Assembly (NCBI GenBank): GCA_016214845.1
Contig: JACRMS010000006.1
Span: 1 to 40,308 of the forward strand
Reading direction: 5' to 3'
DNA: 40,308 bases
DNA from: Nitrospirota bacterium
Lineage (GTDB): Bacteria; Nitrospirota; Thermodesulfovibrionia; UBA6902
In this document: in pieces, positions 1 through 8,368 of the stretch
How the letters are laid out: the number at the start of each line of letters is the position of its first letter
How positions within the stretch are numbered: the first letter of the stretch is position 1
Notes under the pieces: generated by a model
Seen by the model: the letters and a program-made list of their open reading frames with translations, nothing else
The model's database searches: none
What the model was told of the DNA's origin: nothing
Program-made: the position numbers and the translations under genes

Positions 1-34
1 GATCGTCAGTGAACTTCTTGTGAATTTGAGCCAT
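1..34 (-). CDS. 5' end of a leftward gene (possible transposase), cut by the window edge
   Basis: Only the first 11 codons are present, reading MAQIHKKFTDD from an ATG at 34-32. A strong ribosome binding site (AAGGAGG, complement of 45-51) lies about 10 bases upstream, which supports a real start. The short N-terminus resembles the start of some insertion-sequence transposases I recall, and the 14-bp direct repeats just upstream (80-126) would fit an IS end. Eleven residues are too few for a firm call. It is transcribed away from the phosphofructokinase genes. Confidence 0.45.
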   Translation of the reverse strand, partial: MAQIHKKFTDD

Positions 35-79
35 AATCTAAAGCCTCCTTTTTGAGTTTTAGATTACAGCTTATCGAGG

Positions 80-126
80 GTGTGCACTTTTAAATTTTAA
101 ATCTGCTCAAAAGTGTGCACTTTTAA
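80..126. repeat. 14-bp direct repeat pair, possible IS end
   Basis: The sequence GTGTGCACTTTTAA occurs at 80-93 and again at 113-126, a 33-bp period. The second copy sits in an imperfect palindrome (AAAAGTG, TG, CACTTTT). The pair lies between the leftward partial gene and the phosphofructokinase gene. It could be the repeated terminal sequence of an insertion sequence or an operator; the data do not decide between them. Confidence 0.4.
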
Positions 127-228
127 TTCTTAATTGACATGTATATAAAATATGTTGTGGCACAAATAAGAATGTGTTAAAATTTACCTTGTTTTAATCT
201 CTTTAAATCTTTGGGGAGGAGCATTATT

Positions 229-1440
229 ATGAATATCAAAAGAATAGGCATTATCACAAGCGGCGGAGACGCGGGCGGATTGAATGCAGTAATCAAAGGT
301 GTGGCAAGAGAAGCGTACGCTTACGGTATTGAGTCCGTTGTTATTCCTAACGGATACGCGGGGCTCTATAACCTCGTTGAAATGGAGAATGTTGTCGTGC
401 TTAACGCTGAAAGGGTAAGCCGTATCGAGGCGTCTCTTTCAGGTTCCGAGGCGGGACACTCGAGGGTAAAGATCAGCAAGATCAAAGACCCGAATACCTA
501 CGCAAGGATAAAAGAAGGGTTGAAAAAATTCGGCATCGACGCGCTTGTCATAAGCGGCGGAGATGACACCGGCAGCGTTGTTGTTGACCTCGGCGGACAG
601 GGCATCCCCTGTGTGCACGTTCCAAAGACAATGGACCTCGACCTCCAGACCTACAGCGTCGGCGGTGATTCAGCGATCAACAGGATAGCAGTCATGACGC
701 GCGATCTCAAGACAACAGGCATGAGCCACAACCGAGTAATGGTCATTGAAGTGTTCGGAAGATATGTTGGGCACACCGCGTTTCGCGGCGGCATCGGAGC
801 GGAGGCTGACTGTATCTTGATACCTGAGATCCCCGTGGACTTTGATGTTGTATACGAGCATATCAAGACCACCTATTTCGCCAGGATTGAAAGGAGCGAT
901 GTCAAGGCAGGCACATATATGATGGTAGTTGCGGAGGGACTCCAGACAGCGTCCGGGGAACTGCTTTATGATGAATCCGCCGGGGTGGATGCGTTCGGGC
1001 ACAAGAAACTCGCAGGCGCCGGGAAATATGTGAGACAGCAGATCGAAAAGAGAATGAAGGCTGACCCCGCGATACCCGATTTCATGAAGAAGGTCGGTAT
1101 GTACGCGCCGGGCGTGTATGAGATACCGGAGGTAAGGGAAGTAGCTCCAAGCCATCTCGTGCGTTCCGGTCAGACTTCCGCCTATGATGTGAACTTCGGA
1201 TACAGGGCAGGCGCAGCCGGGGTACTGATGCTGCTTCAGGGAAAGACAGGGAACACGGTTGTTGATGTGAGCGGAAATAAAGTGCTCTACATCCCGACAA
1301 CAGAGGCGATCAAACGCAGAGAAGTTGATATAGCCGAGGTAGCGCTTTTTGAAACCCTGGGGATTTGCTTCGGCAGAAAACCTGAGAAGTGCGAGTTCGT
1401 GTGTGAAGCCGCGTCAATGCCGATAGAGAGACATGTGTAA
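229..1440 (+). CDS. 6-phosphofructokinase, PPi-dependent type
   Basis: Interconverts fructose 6-phosphate and fructose 1,6-bisphosphate in glycolysis or gluconeogenesis, in the cytosol. The protein is 403 residues. I chose the ATG at 229 because GGGGAGGA at 213-220 is a good binding site 8 bases upstream; an in-frame TTG at 211 has none. The N-terminal SGGDAGGLN loop is the nucleotide or PPi-binding region. SGGDD (Asp112-Asp113) and VPKT (Lys133) are the two residue signatures that mark PPi-dependent enzymes: Asp instead of Gly at the E. coli 104 position, Lys instead of Gly at 124. The usual TIDND is TMDLD here, keeping both catalytic aspartates. PPi use would make the reaction reversible and fits the PPi-producing sulfate activation encoded downstream. 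A hairpin terminator follows it. Confidence 0.9.
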   Translation: MNIKRIGIITSGGDAGGLNAVIKGVAREAYAYGIESVVIPNGYAGLYNLVEMENVVVLNAERVSRIEASLSGSEAGHSRVKISKIKDPNTYARIKEGLKKFGIDALVISGGDDTGSVVVDLGGQGIPCVHVPKTMDLDLQTYSVGGDSAINRIAVMTRDLKTTGMSHNRVMVIEVFGRYVGHTAFRGGIGAEADCILIPEIPVDFDVVYEHIKTTYFARIERSDVKAGTYMMVVAEGLQTASGELLYDESAGVDAFGHKKLAGAGKYVRQQIEKRMKADPAIPDFMKKVGMYAPGVYEIPEVREVAPSHLVRSGQTSAYDVNFGYRAGAAGVLMLLQGKTGNTVVDVSGNKVLYIPTTEAIKRREVDIAEVALFETLGICFGRKPEKCEFVCEAASMPIERHV

Positions 1441-1457
1441 ATCAGATAATACGGTAG

Positions 1458-1485
1458 GGGCGGGTTTTAAACTCGCCCTTTTTTT
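1458..1485 (+). terminator. Intrinsic terminator after the first phosphofructokinase gene
   Basis: GGGCGGGTTT at 1458-1467 pairs with AAACTCGCCC at 1469-1478 with one G-T pair, followed by a run of seven T. A related palindrome (GGGCGGGTTT...AAACCCGCCC) follows hppA at 23412, so this may be a dispersed palindromic family recruited as a terminator. Confidence 0.75.
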
Positions 1486-1526
1486 ATTAGGTTTAATAAA
1501 TAGAACAACTTGTGTAATATATATCG

Positions 1527-2774
1527 ATGCCCAAAAAGAACAACAACGAGATAGTTGGAATAATAGTCGGCGGCGGCCCGGCCCCGGGCATAAACGGAGT
1601 CATCAGTTCTGCGACAATCGAAGCCATTAACGAAGGCAAACAGGTTGTCGGCATAATGGGCGGGTTCAAGGCCCTTTTCGCGGGAGACCTGAATTGCACA
1701 ATACCTCTTACCATAAATGACGTCTCAATGATACACGCGCAGGGCGGCTCTATTTTAAGGACGTCCCGCGAATATCCCGACAAGGTCAAAGAGAAGTTCA
1801 AAGTCCTGATGTCCACAATTAAAAAACTCGGCATCAATTATCTTGTGACCATCGGCGGCGAGGGCACGCTTTTCATGGCGAACTGGATTGAGAGGGAGGC
1901 CAGGGGATCTCTCAGCGTAGCGCATGTTCCAAAGACCATTGACAACGATATCCCTCTGCCGGGCGGCGTTTGCACCTTCGGTTATCAGACGGCCCGCCAT
2001 CGCGGAGTGAACATTGTTGACAATTTAATACAGGATGCAAAGACAACAGGCAGGTGGTATTTTATCACCACGATGGGCCGGTATGCCGGGCATCTCGCGC
2101 TTGGGATCGGCAAGGCAGCCGGCGCAACGGTAACGCTTATCTCCGAAGAATTAGAGGACAACGTTTCATTTAAAAAGGTTGCCGACGTACTCACCGGCTC
2201 TATAATAAAAAGGCTCTCCATGGACAGGGACTACGGCGTGGCGGTCCTCGCAGAAGGGATAGCGGAGAAATTTGACCATGACGAGCTCTGCAAATACGAA
2301 CAACTGGAAAAAGATGAGACCGGCCGGGTGAGGCTCTCAGAGATCCAGCTTGGAAGGATCTTGAAAAATTTTGTTAAGAAGACCCTTGAGTCCATGGGAT
2401 TAAATATAACCATTGTAGACAAGACAGTCGGTTACGAATTAAGGGCTTCCGCCCCTATACCGTTTGATATTGAATACACAAGGGACCTCGGTTACGGTGT
2501 GGTCCGTTATCTCCTCAAAGGCGGCACAGGCGCGATGATAGTATTTGATGAAGGACGGCTCAGGCCGATCCCGTTTGTCGAACTGATGGATTACAACACC
2601 GGCAAGGTCAAGATGCGTCCTGTTGATCTGACCGCAGAGACTTACAAGGTTGGAAGAGAGTATATGATACGCCTTGAGAAAGAGGATTTCTCCGGCGATA
2701 AACTCGCCTGCCTCGCAAAGACCGCGAATATGAAGCCGGAGGACTTCAAGCAGAGATTCGGTTATGTAGTGTAG
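1527..2774 (+). CDS. 6-phosphofructokinase family protein, second copy
   Basis: A 415-residue phosphofructokinase-family protein, 86 bases after the first copy and separated from it by a terminator. Visible family features are the N-terminal GGGPAPGING loop, the VPKTIDNDIPL catalytic segment (Lys136) and MGRYAGHLA for sugar phosphate binding. The phosphoryl-donor loop reads IGGEGT, with Glu112 where family members normally have Asp and Gly113 at the position that favours ATP. With Lys at the second signature position, this resembles the mixed group that includes the trypanosomatid ATP enzymes, so the phosphoryl donor cannot be assigned from sequence. I see no clear ribosome binding site before the ATG at 1527. 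The two copies share only family-level similarity and are not a recent duplication. Confidence 0.88.
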   Translation: MPKKNNNEIVGIIVGGGPAPGINGVISSATIEAINEGKQVVGIMGGFKALFAGDLNCTIPLTINDVSMIHAQGGSILRTSREYPDKVKEKFKVLMSTIKKLGINYLVTIGGEGTLFMANWIEREARGSLSVAHVPKTIDNDIPLPGGVCTFGYQTARHRGVNIVDNLIQDAKTTGRWYFITTMGRYAGHLALGIGKAAGATVTLISEELEDNVSFKKVADVLTGSIIKRLSMDRDYGVAVLAEGIAEKFDHDELCKYEQLEKDETGRVRLSEIQLGRILKNFVKKTLESMGLNITIVDKTVGYELRASAPIPFDIEYTRDLGYGVVRYLLKGGTGAMIVFDEGRLRPIPFVELMDYNTGKVKMRPVDLTAETYKVGREYMIRLEKEDFSGDKLACLAKTANMKPEDFKQRFGYVV

Positions 2775-3025
2775 GACAAGAACGTAATCCCCCTCGTCGT
2801 ATCTTCTAATTATTTTCACAAATTCATTTTCATCAATAACTATCCAAACACTTAGCAGCAGCTTTAAATAGCAATCGTTATTCAAATATATTTTTGCCAT
2901 TAACATTTCCCGCATGTTCTTTAATCTTCCTTTAAGCTTTCATTTGTTAAGCTGGTGTCAGGATCAAAAAGGATGATGCTATAAAAACCTTATTAACAAT
3001 TTTAAAATGCGAAAGGAGTCAAAAG
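2775..3025. other. Intergenic region, no recognisable feature
   Basis: These 251 bases separate the second phosphofructokinase gene from the cytochrome b gene. The sequence is AT-rich with no convincing hairpin plus T-run, tRNA or repeat. The only signal is the ribosome binding site AAAGGAG at its right end. An open frame reading backwards over it (2915-2439) overlaps the phosphofructokinase gene and looks like nothing known. Confidence 0.5.
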
Positions 3026-3763
3026 ATGACACGTATTAAAGTATGGGATGTTCCGACACGCTTGTTTCACTGGCTGTTGGCGGGCGCCTTCCTGGCGGCC
3101 TTCGGCATCGCACAATTTGTATCGGACAAGGACCCGCTGTTTTCTGTTCACGCGCTTCTCGGCCTTGTGATCGGTTTGATGGCGCTCCTCAGGATTATCT
3201 GGGGCTTTGCGGGTTCCAGATACGCCAAATTCAGCTCATTCATATTCAGCCCCGGAGAGTTAACCGGCTACATGAGAGACGCTTTCAGCGGAAAGGGAAA
3301 GCGGTATATAGGGCACAACCCCGGGTCCGGGTACGCTATTTTTGCTATGCTCGTTCTTCTGCTTGGGATCGTGACAACGGGCCTGCTCAGTCAGAGCGGA
3401 GAAATATTCGAGGGCCTTCATGAGTTCTTCGCATACGCCATGATAGCTATGGTGACCATGCATATACTGGGTGTGCTCTGGCATACGATCAGGCATAAAG
3501 AGAATATCACTTTCAGTATGGTGACCGGGACCAAAGAAGGCGTACAGAACGAAGGGATATTATCTGCCAGACCGCTGGCGGGAATCGCCTTCCTGCTCTT
3601 AACCGGACTTTGGTCAGCGGGTCTTTTCACCAGCTATGACCAGAACACCAGGCAAACTGTCCTGCCTGTAATCGGCACTGCCGTTCAACTAAGCGAGAAC
3701 GAGAACAAGGCGGAAAAACATAAAGGTGTTCACAAAAAGCATCAGAAACACGATGACGACTAA
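3026..3763 (+). CDS. Cytochrome b561-like membrane protein
   Basis: A 245-residue di-heme b-type cytochrome of the cytochrome b561 / hydrogenase cytochrome b family, an inner-membrane electron carrier between quinones and a partner redox protein. The N-terminus WDVPTRLFHW, the HALLG segment, LHEFFAY and MHILGVLWH supply the expected heme-ligand histidines in a four-helix core. A fifth hydrophobic segment (PLAGIAFLLLTGLWSAGLF) follows. The C-terminal tail is rich in His and Lys (HKGVHKKHQKHDDD), which could bind metal or be unstructured. The ribosome binding site AAAGGAG precedes the ATG. No cytochrome c or hydrogenase partner is adjacent, so its electron donor and acceptor are unknown. It stands alone and ends in a strong hairpin. 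Confidence 0.85.
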   Translation: MTRIKVWDVPTRLFHWLLAGAFLAAFGIAQFVSDKDPLFSVHALLGLVIGLMALLRIIWGFAGSRYAKFSSFIFSPGELTGYMRDAFSGKGKRYIGHNPGSGYAIFAMLVLLLGIVTTGLLSQSGEIFEGLHEFFAYAMIAMVTMHILGVLWHTIRHKENITFSMVTGTKEGVQNEGILSARPLAGIAFLLLTGLWSAGLFTSYDQNTRQTVLPVIGTAVQLSENENKAEKHKGVHKKHQKHDDD

Positions 3764-3811
3764 CTGTAGCGGATGTTAATAGTTGGCAAGTAAGGTAACG
3801 GCTCGATAATT

Positions 3812-3848
3812 AGAAGCGGATCCAGGCTTAACACCTGGACCCGCTTCT
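3812..3848. terminator. Long hairpin between convergent genes
   Basis: A 15-bp stem, arms 3812-3826 and 3834-3848 with one mismatch, closes a 7-base loop. It lies between the cytochrome b gene and the convergent aldolase gene, so it probably serves as a terminator, although no long T-run follows on either strand. A smaller hairpin (CCCCCTC/GAGGGG) follows at about 3873-3892. Confidence 0.6.
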
Positions 3849-3910
3849 CTATTTCAGTTTAAACACACACCTACCCCCTCTTAATAGAGGGGAATAAGAA
3901 GAACAACCTG

Positions 3911-5269
3911 TTACCCTAAAATATCATCCGGCACTTTCTTCTCGACAACTACCGGCTTGACGGTCTTGTTCACAAGCTCTTTTGATCCGGCAACCTTCAG
4001 CTCTTTGAAGAGCAATTCGAACTTGTCTTCAAGCTCTTTCATGATCGGGCCTTTTACATTTGCCGGGAGGTCCCACCATTTTTTCTTTAAAGTGCCGAAG
4101 CCTTTTTTGCGTGTGCTGTAGAAGAACTGCTCGTCTGTCTGTCCTTCTTTTCTCTCTTTTGCGCACTCTGTTTTTAGATACGCATAAATTTCATCCCTGA
4201 ATGACGCGGGCAGCGACTTGCTGTCGTACATGATGTTCTGAAATCCTGTTGCAAGGTGCACTTCAGATGTGGTTGTCTCAGGGAAAGTGTGGAACGCTTC
4301 GTCCGGCAGTGTTGACGCGCCGTGCTGGACCGCGCCTGAAAGGCCGTATTCCTTTCTCGCGACTTCGGAGATCTTTCTGAGCGTGTCAAAGTCGATCTTT
4401 ACCTTTGCGAGCGTGCCGTCAGGAAGAACAACGCCGCCGTGCGCAGTGCCTGTCTGGACGCTCATCTTGCTTATGCCCTTGCCTTTGTAAGTTTCTTTGA
4501 AACCGTCAAGATACGCCCTCAGTTCTTCTGGCGTGCTGTTCTTTCCGCCGATCTCGCCGATCTCTCCTCCGACCGAAACGGTAACTCCCTTGGGCTCAAG
4601 GCTTCTGATATATTCCGTCAGCTCCGCTGCGTTTGCAAAGTTCGGCCTCTGCTGTTCTTTCAGAGTCGGTTTTTCAAGGTCAACAAGCGTGGATGAGTCA
4701 ATATCGATGTTGTAGAATTCACCGTCAATGGCCTCCTTGATGAGTCCCTTGATGTAGTTCTTTTCAAGGTCAGGGCCTGACAGGTAGTTTTTCCTGATGA
4801 GCTGGAAGTGGTCTCCCTGGATAAAAACCGGGCCGGCAAAACATTCCCTGACCGCGGCAGCAAGAATAACAGCGGTATATTCAAGAGGCTTCTGTTTTGT
4901 ATAACCGATCTCCGAGCGGGCTATCTCGAATATGAAGGCCCCGATATTTTTCTCGATAGCCTTTTTAAAAATGACCCTTGAAGTGTCATAGGTAAGCCCC
5001 CTGATGTTCATCGCGGGAACTGTAAAGCCGGGATAATTTCTCCCCATCTCTTCATAAAGTCCCTGGATGGATGAAGGCACCGCGCCCATCTGCTTGGCTA
5101 TCTCAATGACAAGCCTCTGCAATGACTTTCTCTTTTCTTCGTCCTGGTTGAAGACCGCCTCGTAAATGAGGTCGTCAATGAGACCTCTTACTCCGGCAGC
5201 GTCTTTGACCTGTACCTTTCCGCCGCTGATGCTCACGCAGCTTTTCAGCTTTGCTAATACCTCTGACAT
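3911..5269 (-). CDS. fba: Class II fructose-bisphosphate aldolase family protein
   Basis: Predicted zinc-dependent aldolase cleaving fructose 1,6-bisphosphate into two triose phosphates, matching the phosphofructokinases nearby. Class II signatures appear in order: VFIQGDHFQ (first metal and catalytic region), VSVGGEIGEIGG (acidic metal or loop segment), QTGTAHGG (metal His with phosphate loop) and AVQHGAST (last metal His). The protein is 452 residues, about 100 longer than typical class II aldolases, with extra N-terminal (about 1-70) and C-terminal (about 370-452) parts, including a lysine-rich tail. The start is supported by GGAGG in the complement of about 5274-5278. The longer form and the GatZ/KbaZ-like look leave room for tagatose bisphosphate as an alternative substrate. 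Confidence 0.8.
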   Translation of the reverse strand: MSEVLAKLKSCVSISGGKVQVKDAAGVRGLIDDLIYEAVFNQDEEKRKSLQRLVIEIAKQMGAVPSSIQGLYEEMGRNYPGFTVPAMNIRGLTYDTSRVIFKKAIEKNIGAFIFEIARSEIGYTKQKPLEYTAVILAAAVRECFAGPVFIQGDHFQLIRKNYLSGPDLEKNYIKGLIKEAIDGEFYNIDIDSSTLVDLEKPTLKEQQRPNFANAAELTEYIRSLEPKGVTVSVGGEIGEIGGKNSTPEELRAYLDGFKETYKGKGISKMSVQTGTAHGGVVLPDGTLAKVKIDFDTLRKISEVARKEYGLSGAVQHGASTLPDEAFHTFPETTTSEVHLATGFQNIMYDSKSLPASFRDEIYAYLKTECAKERKEGQTDEQFFYSTRKKGFGTLKKKWWDLPANVKGPIMKELEDKFELLFKELKVAGSKELVNKTVKPVVVEKKVPDDILG

Positions 5270-5479
5270 ATTGCCTCCTTCGTTTTAAATGGATTAATTC
5301 AAAATGGGACTGCAAATAACGTTTATGCCCTATGAAAAAATATCACAGAGAAATCATATCAAAAACACTTCATTCTATCAACAGCAAAATATCTGGCTGT
5401 GATAGCGCTTTGCCGCATATGCTGGTTTAAGAAAAATCCGGAGGGGTTGTGCTAATATAATCTCTTTATTAAGGAGATC

Positions 5480-6202
5480 ATGGAAGAGCGGCTTCAGAAA
5501 GTATTGGCAAAATGCGGCATTGCCTCACGCAGAATGGCTGAGGAGATGATCCTTGAAGGGCTGGTGACAGTTAATGGAACCCCGGCGACACTCGGGATGA
5601 AGGCAGACCTTGAAAGGGACCATATAAAGGTGAGAGGTAAGCTCATCCGCAATGCTGAATCAAAGGTCTATCTGGTTTTAAACAAGCCGGAGAAATGTCT
5701 TACGACAATGTCCGATTCCGAGGGTAGACCGACGGTCAAGGATTTGATAAAGGGTGTGAGGGAGAAGGTTTTCCCTGTTGGAAGGCTTGACTATAATTCG
5801 GAAGGCCTCCTGATCATAACGAATGACGGAGAGCTGGCGAACGCGATACTTCACCCTGCCAAGAAGATCCCGAAGACATATCTCGTGAAGGTCAACGGAT
5901 TCATTGAAGATAAGGACCTGGCAAAACTTGAAAAAGGGATCAAGCTTGACGACGGCATGACCGCTCCGGCAAAGGTGAAGAAAATTAAAAAGACGGAAGC
6001 TAATTCGTGGATTGAGATAACAATTTATGAAGGCAGGAAAAGGCAGATCAGAAGGATGATGGACCGGGTAGGACATCCGGTTATAAAGCTCAGGAGGATT
6101 AAGATTAACGGCATCTCTCTCGGCAAGCTGGAGACCGGCGCGTTACGCTTTCTTACACCTGGAGAATTGAAGAAACTGAAACAAGAAGTCGGAGTTAATT
6201 AG
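5480..6202 (+). CDS. rluB: 23S rRNA pseudouridine synthase (RluB/RsuA family)
   Basis: A 240-residue enzyme that isomerises uridine to pseudouridine in rRNA. Residues 1-60 form an S4 RNA-binding domain (LQKVLAKCGIASRRMAEEMI). The catalytic domain carries VGRLDYNSEGLLIITNDGEL with the catalytic Asp, and ends with the family motif IYEGRKRQIRRMM. The ribosome binding site AAGGAG is only three bases from the ATG, and a TATAAT box at 5455-5460 lies just upstream. The last codons (Asn, stop) lie inside the left inverted repeat of a 154-bp MITE-like element, so the insertion probably changed the natural C-terminus. RluB fits slightly better than RsuA or RluE by length and motif. Confidence 0.88.
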   Translation: MEERLQKVLAKCGIASRRMAEEMILEGLVTVNGTPATLGMKADLERDHIKVRGKLIRNAESKVYLVLNKPEKCLTTMSDSEGRPTVKDLIKGVREKVFPVGRLDYNSEGLLIITNDGELANAILHPAKKIPKTYLVKVNGFIEDKDLAKLEKGIKLDDGMTAPAKVKKIKKTEANSWIEITIYEGRKRQIRRMMDRVGHPVIKLRRIKINGISLGKLETGALRFLTPGELKKLKQEVGVN

Positions 6203-6349
6203 AGTCTGTTTATAACTTGCTATTTTTATTTTTGTCATGCCCGAAGTCTTTAATCGGGCATCCAGAACCTATCGGAAAGACTGGATTCCCGCTCAACAGA
6301 CTGCGGGAATGACGGTTTAATGTTTGAGTTTATGGACAGACACTAATTA
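6196..6349. mobile_element. 154-bp MITE-like element, copy 1
   Basis: A non-coding element bounded by near-perfect 21-bp terminal inverted repeats (6196-6216 and 6329-6349) that contain AGAGTCTGT at the left and ACAGACACT at the right. A second copy of identical length lies at 23553-23706. Inside are two hairpins: GCCCGA...TCGGGC, and TTCCCGC...GCGGGAA flanked by GTCAT and ATGAC. No open frame is present. The outer bases read TAATTA on both sides, so the target duplication could be TA, AATT or part of the inverted repeat. Inferred to be moved in trans by a transposase not in this window. Confidence 0.8.
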
Positions 6350-6368
6350 GTAAATCAAAGGAACGATA

Positions 6369-8162
6369 ATGCTAAGAGATAAAAATTGCGGTGAAATCAG
6401 AGAGACGGATATCGGTTCAACAATCAATATTGCCGGATGGGCCAACAAATGGCGCGATCACGGAGGCGTGATATTTATTGACGTCCGCGACAGAAGCGGA
6501 ATGGTGCAGGTGGTGTTCAACCCGGAAATCAACCAGGACATACATGCCCTTGCCCACAAGATCAGAAATGAATATGTCATTCAGGTCACCGGCGAAGTGA
6601 GAAAGAGGCCGGATGGCACTATTAACTCTTCAATCCCGACCGGACAGGTCGAGATCATCGCAAAAGAATTGAAGGTGCTCAATGACTGCAAGCCGCTTCC
6701 CTTCATGGTTGAAGATGAAACAGACGCCTCGGAATATCTCAGGTACAAGCACAGGTACCTTGACCTTAGAAGACCGCGAATTCAGAAAAACCTCATAATC
6801 AGGCACAAGGCCACAAGGAGCATGCGTGAATATCTCGATGCGCTTGGCTTCCTCGATATAGAAACGCCTGTGCTTACAAAGAGCACACCCGAAGGCGCGC
6901 GCGATTATCTTGTGCCGAGCAGGACGAACCCCGGACACTTTTATGCGCTGCCGCAGTCGCCCCAGATATTCAAACAGATACTCATGGTGTCGGGACTGGA
7001 AAAATATTATCAGATCGTCAGATGCTTCAGGGACGAAGACCTCCGGGCCGACAGGCAGCCTGAATTTACACAGGTTGACATGGAGATGTCTTTTTTGAAC
7101 AGAGACGATATTATCTCGATTGTTGAGGGTATGATCAATAAAGTATTCACCGGGACGATCGGTGTGCAGATTGAGGTCCCTTTTCAAAGGCTGACGTATC
7201 GCGAGGCAATGGAAAGGTTCGGCTGCGACAAGCCGGACTTGAGGTTCTCGCTTGAGCTCAGAAACGTAAGCGACATTGTCAAGGAATCATCTTTCAAGGT
7301 GTTCCTCGACACAATTTCAAGAGGCGGCATTGTAAAAGGCATCAATGCGAAAGGCCTGGCAGGTTACTCGCGAAAAGAGCTTGACGATCTGACGAAAGAA
7401 GTCCAGGGCTACGGCGCGAAGGGCCTTGCATGGATAAAGATAAAGAACGGTTTTGAATCCCCGATAGCAAAGTTTTTCCCGGAACAATCTCTTAAGTCGC
7501 TTGCCGAGAGATTTGAGGCTGAGGATGGAGACCTGCTTCTCTTTGTCGCGGACAGCGAGAAGGTTGCCAATGACTGTTTATCGCGATTAAGGAATGAACT
7601 CGGTAAAAGGCTCGGCCTTATCAAAGAAGGCGTTTACAAATTAGTCTGGATAACTGATTTCCCTCTCTTTGAATGGAATGAGGATGAAAAGAGATTTGAA
7701 GCCATGCATCATCCTTTCACAAGCCCGATGGAAGAGGACATGGACGATTTTTTTTCTGCTTCCAACACCGAACTCTTAACTCCTAACTCTAAACTCTCTT
7801 CCGTCAGGGCGCAGGCATACGACATTGTTTTAAACGGCTACGAGATCGGCGGCGGCAGCATCCGTATTCATAAAAAAGATGCGCAGGACAGGATGTTTCA
7901 GCTTCTCAATATCAGTCAGGAAGATGCCAGCTCCAAATTCGGCTTCCTCCTTGAGGCCCTGGAATTCGGCGCTCCTCCGCATGGCGGAATCGCCCTCGGC
8001 CTCGACAGGCTTGTCATGATAATCGCGGGCGCTCAATCTATCAGAGACGTTATCGCATTCCCCAAGACCCAGAAGGCGATCTGCCCGCTCAGCAACGCCC
8101 CTTCCACGGTAGATGAAAAGCAGTTGAAAGAACTCAGCATCAAGCTGGATATAGTGGAATAA
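6369..8162 (+). CDS. aspS: Aspartyl-tRNA synthetase
   Basis: A 597-residue class II synthetase that charges tRNA-Asp (possibly also tRNA-Asn). An N-terminal OB fold ([20 protein letters not shown]) binds the anticodon; motif 2 is [18 protein letters not shown]; motif 3 is [12 protein letters not shown]. The bacterial GAD insertion lies around residues 290-410. AAAGGA at 6357-6362 supports the start, just beyond the MITE. Two oddities: residues about 468-477 are encoded by four tandem heptamers (7771-7798), adding a few residues to a loop before the conserved [15 protein letters not shown]; and the last 54 bases (8109-8162) are repeated at 11374-11427 as the border of an integrated island. Confidence 0.97.
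   Translation: MLRDKNCGEIRETDIGSTINIAGWANKWRDHGGVIFIDVRDRSGMVQVVFNPEINQDIHALAHKIRNEYVIQVTGEVRKRPDGTINSSIPTGQVEIIAKELKVLNDCKPLPFMVEDETDASEYLRYKHRYLDLRRPRIQKNLIIRHKATRSMREYLDALGFLDIETPVLTKSTPEGARDYLVPSRTNPGHFYALPQSPQIFKQILMVSGLEKYYQIVRCFRDEDLRADRQPEFTQVDMEMSFLNRDDIISIVEGMINKVFTGTIGVQIEVPFQRLTYREAMERFGCDKPDLRFSLELRNVSDIVKESSFKVFLDTISRGGIVKGINAKGLAGYSRKELDDLTKEVQGYGAKGLAWIKIKNGFESPIAKFFPEQSLKSLAERFEAEDGDLLLFVADSEKVANDCLSRLRNELGKRLGLIKEGVYKLVWITDFPLFEWNEDEKRFEAMHHPFTSPMEEDMDDFFSASNTELLTPNSKLSSVRAQAYDIVLNGYEIGGGSIRIHKKDAQDRMFQLLNISQEDASSKFGFLLEALEFGAPPHGGIALGLDRLVMIIAGAQSIRDVIAFPKTQKAICPLSNAPSTVDEKQLKELSIKLDIVE
7771..7798. repeat. Heptanucleotide array inside aspS
   Basis: Four tandem heptamers: AACTCTT, AACTCCT, AACTCTA, AACTCTC. 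They are read in frame as part of the AspRS sequence [13 protein letters not shown], in a loop after the MHHPFTSP motif. Confidence 0.8.
8109..8162 (+). repeat. att-like direct repeat, aspS end (left border)
   Basis: The last 54 bases of aspS, encoding [17 protein letters not shown] and the stop, recur at 11374-11427 with two mismatches (52 of 54 identical). The match stops abruptly after the stop codon. This is the expected arrangement for an element integrated at the 3' end of a conserved gene while preserving that gene. Confidence 0.88.
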
Positions 8163-8368
8163 GAGGGCAGGACAATTACCCTTAAGAAAGTGGCGGAGTG
8201 TTTCCTTTCCTGTAACAGGCTTGCAAGTGTTTTGGCCGGGCAGTGACAAGGATCGCGCCTTCAGTCCTTCCCGTCTGCCCCCTTAAGGGGACGCCCCTTT
8301 CTATTTTATCTTGTCGATTTTTACATTCATAATTATTCTTTCTAATCTGATATAGTTAACTGAAGATC
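8163..8368. promoter_or_regulatory. Leader of the island with a hairpin
   Basis: These 206 bases after aspS contain short GC-rich palindromes around 8279-8300 (CCCTTAAGGG, then GGGGACGCCCC followed by a T-rich stretch), which may end aspS transcription. The rest is AT-rich and leads into the next gene. No sequence match to the end of the island, other than the 54-bp repeat, was seen. Confidence 0.4.

Noticed and set aside
154-176. Sigma-54 promoter before the phosphofructokinase gene (TGGCAC)
   Set aside because: The matching -12 GC element is not at the right distance.
670-1155. Long minus-strand frame of 161 codons opposite the first phosphofructokinase gene
   Set aside because: Fully contained in a clear enzyme gene, with no domain and no ribosome binding site; an antisense shadow.
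2439-2915. Minus-strand frame of 158 codons crossing the end of the second phosphofructokinase gene
   Set aside because: Most of it is antisense to a conserved enzyme and the remainder is AT-rich gap; no recognisable protein.
6630-7187. Minus-strand frame of 185 codons opposite aspS
   Set aside because: Antisense to a highly conserved part of AspRS; no independent coding evidence.
8109-8162. Shared peptide [17 protein letters not shown] as convergent helix-turn-helix similarity
   Set aside because: Nucleotide identity of 52 of 54 bases including the stop codon requires duplication, not convergence.
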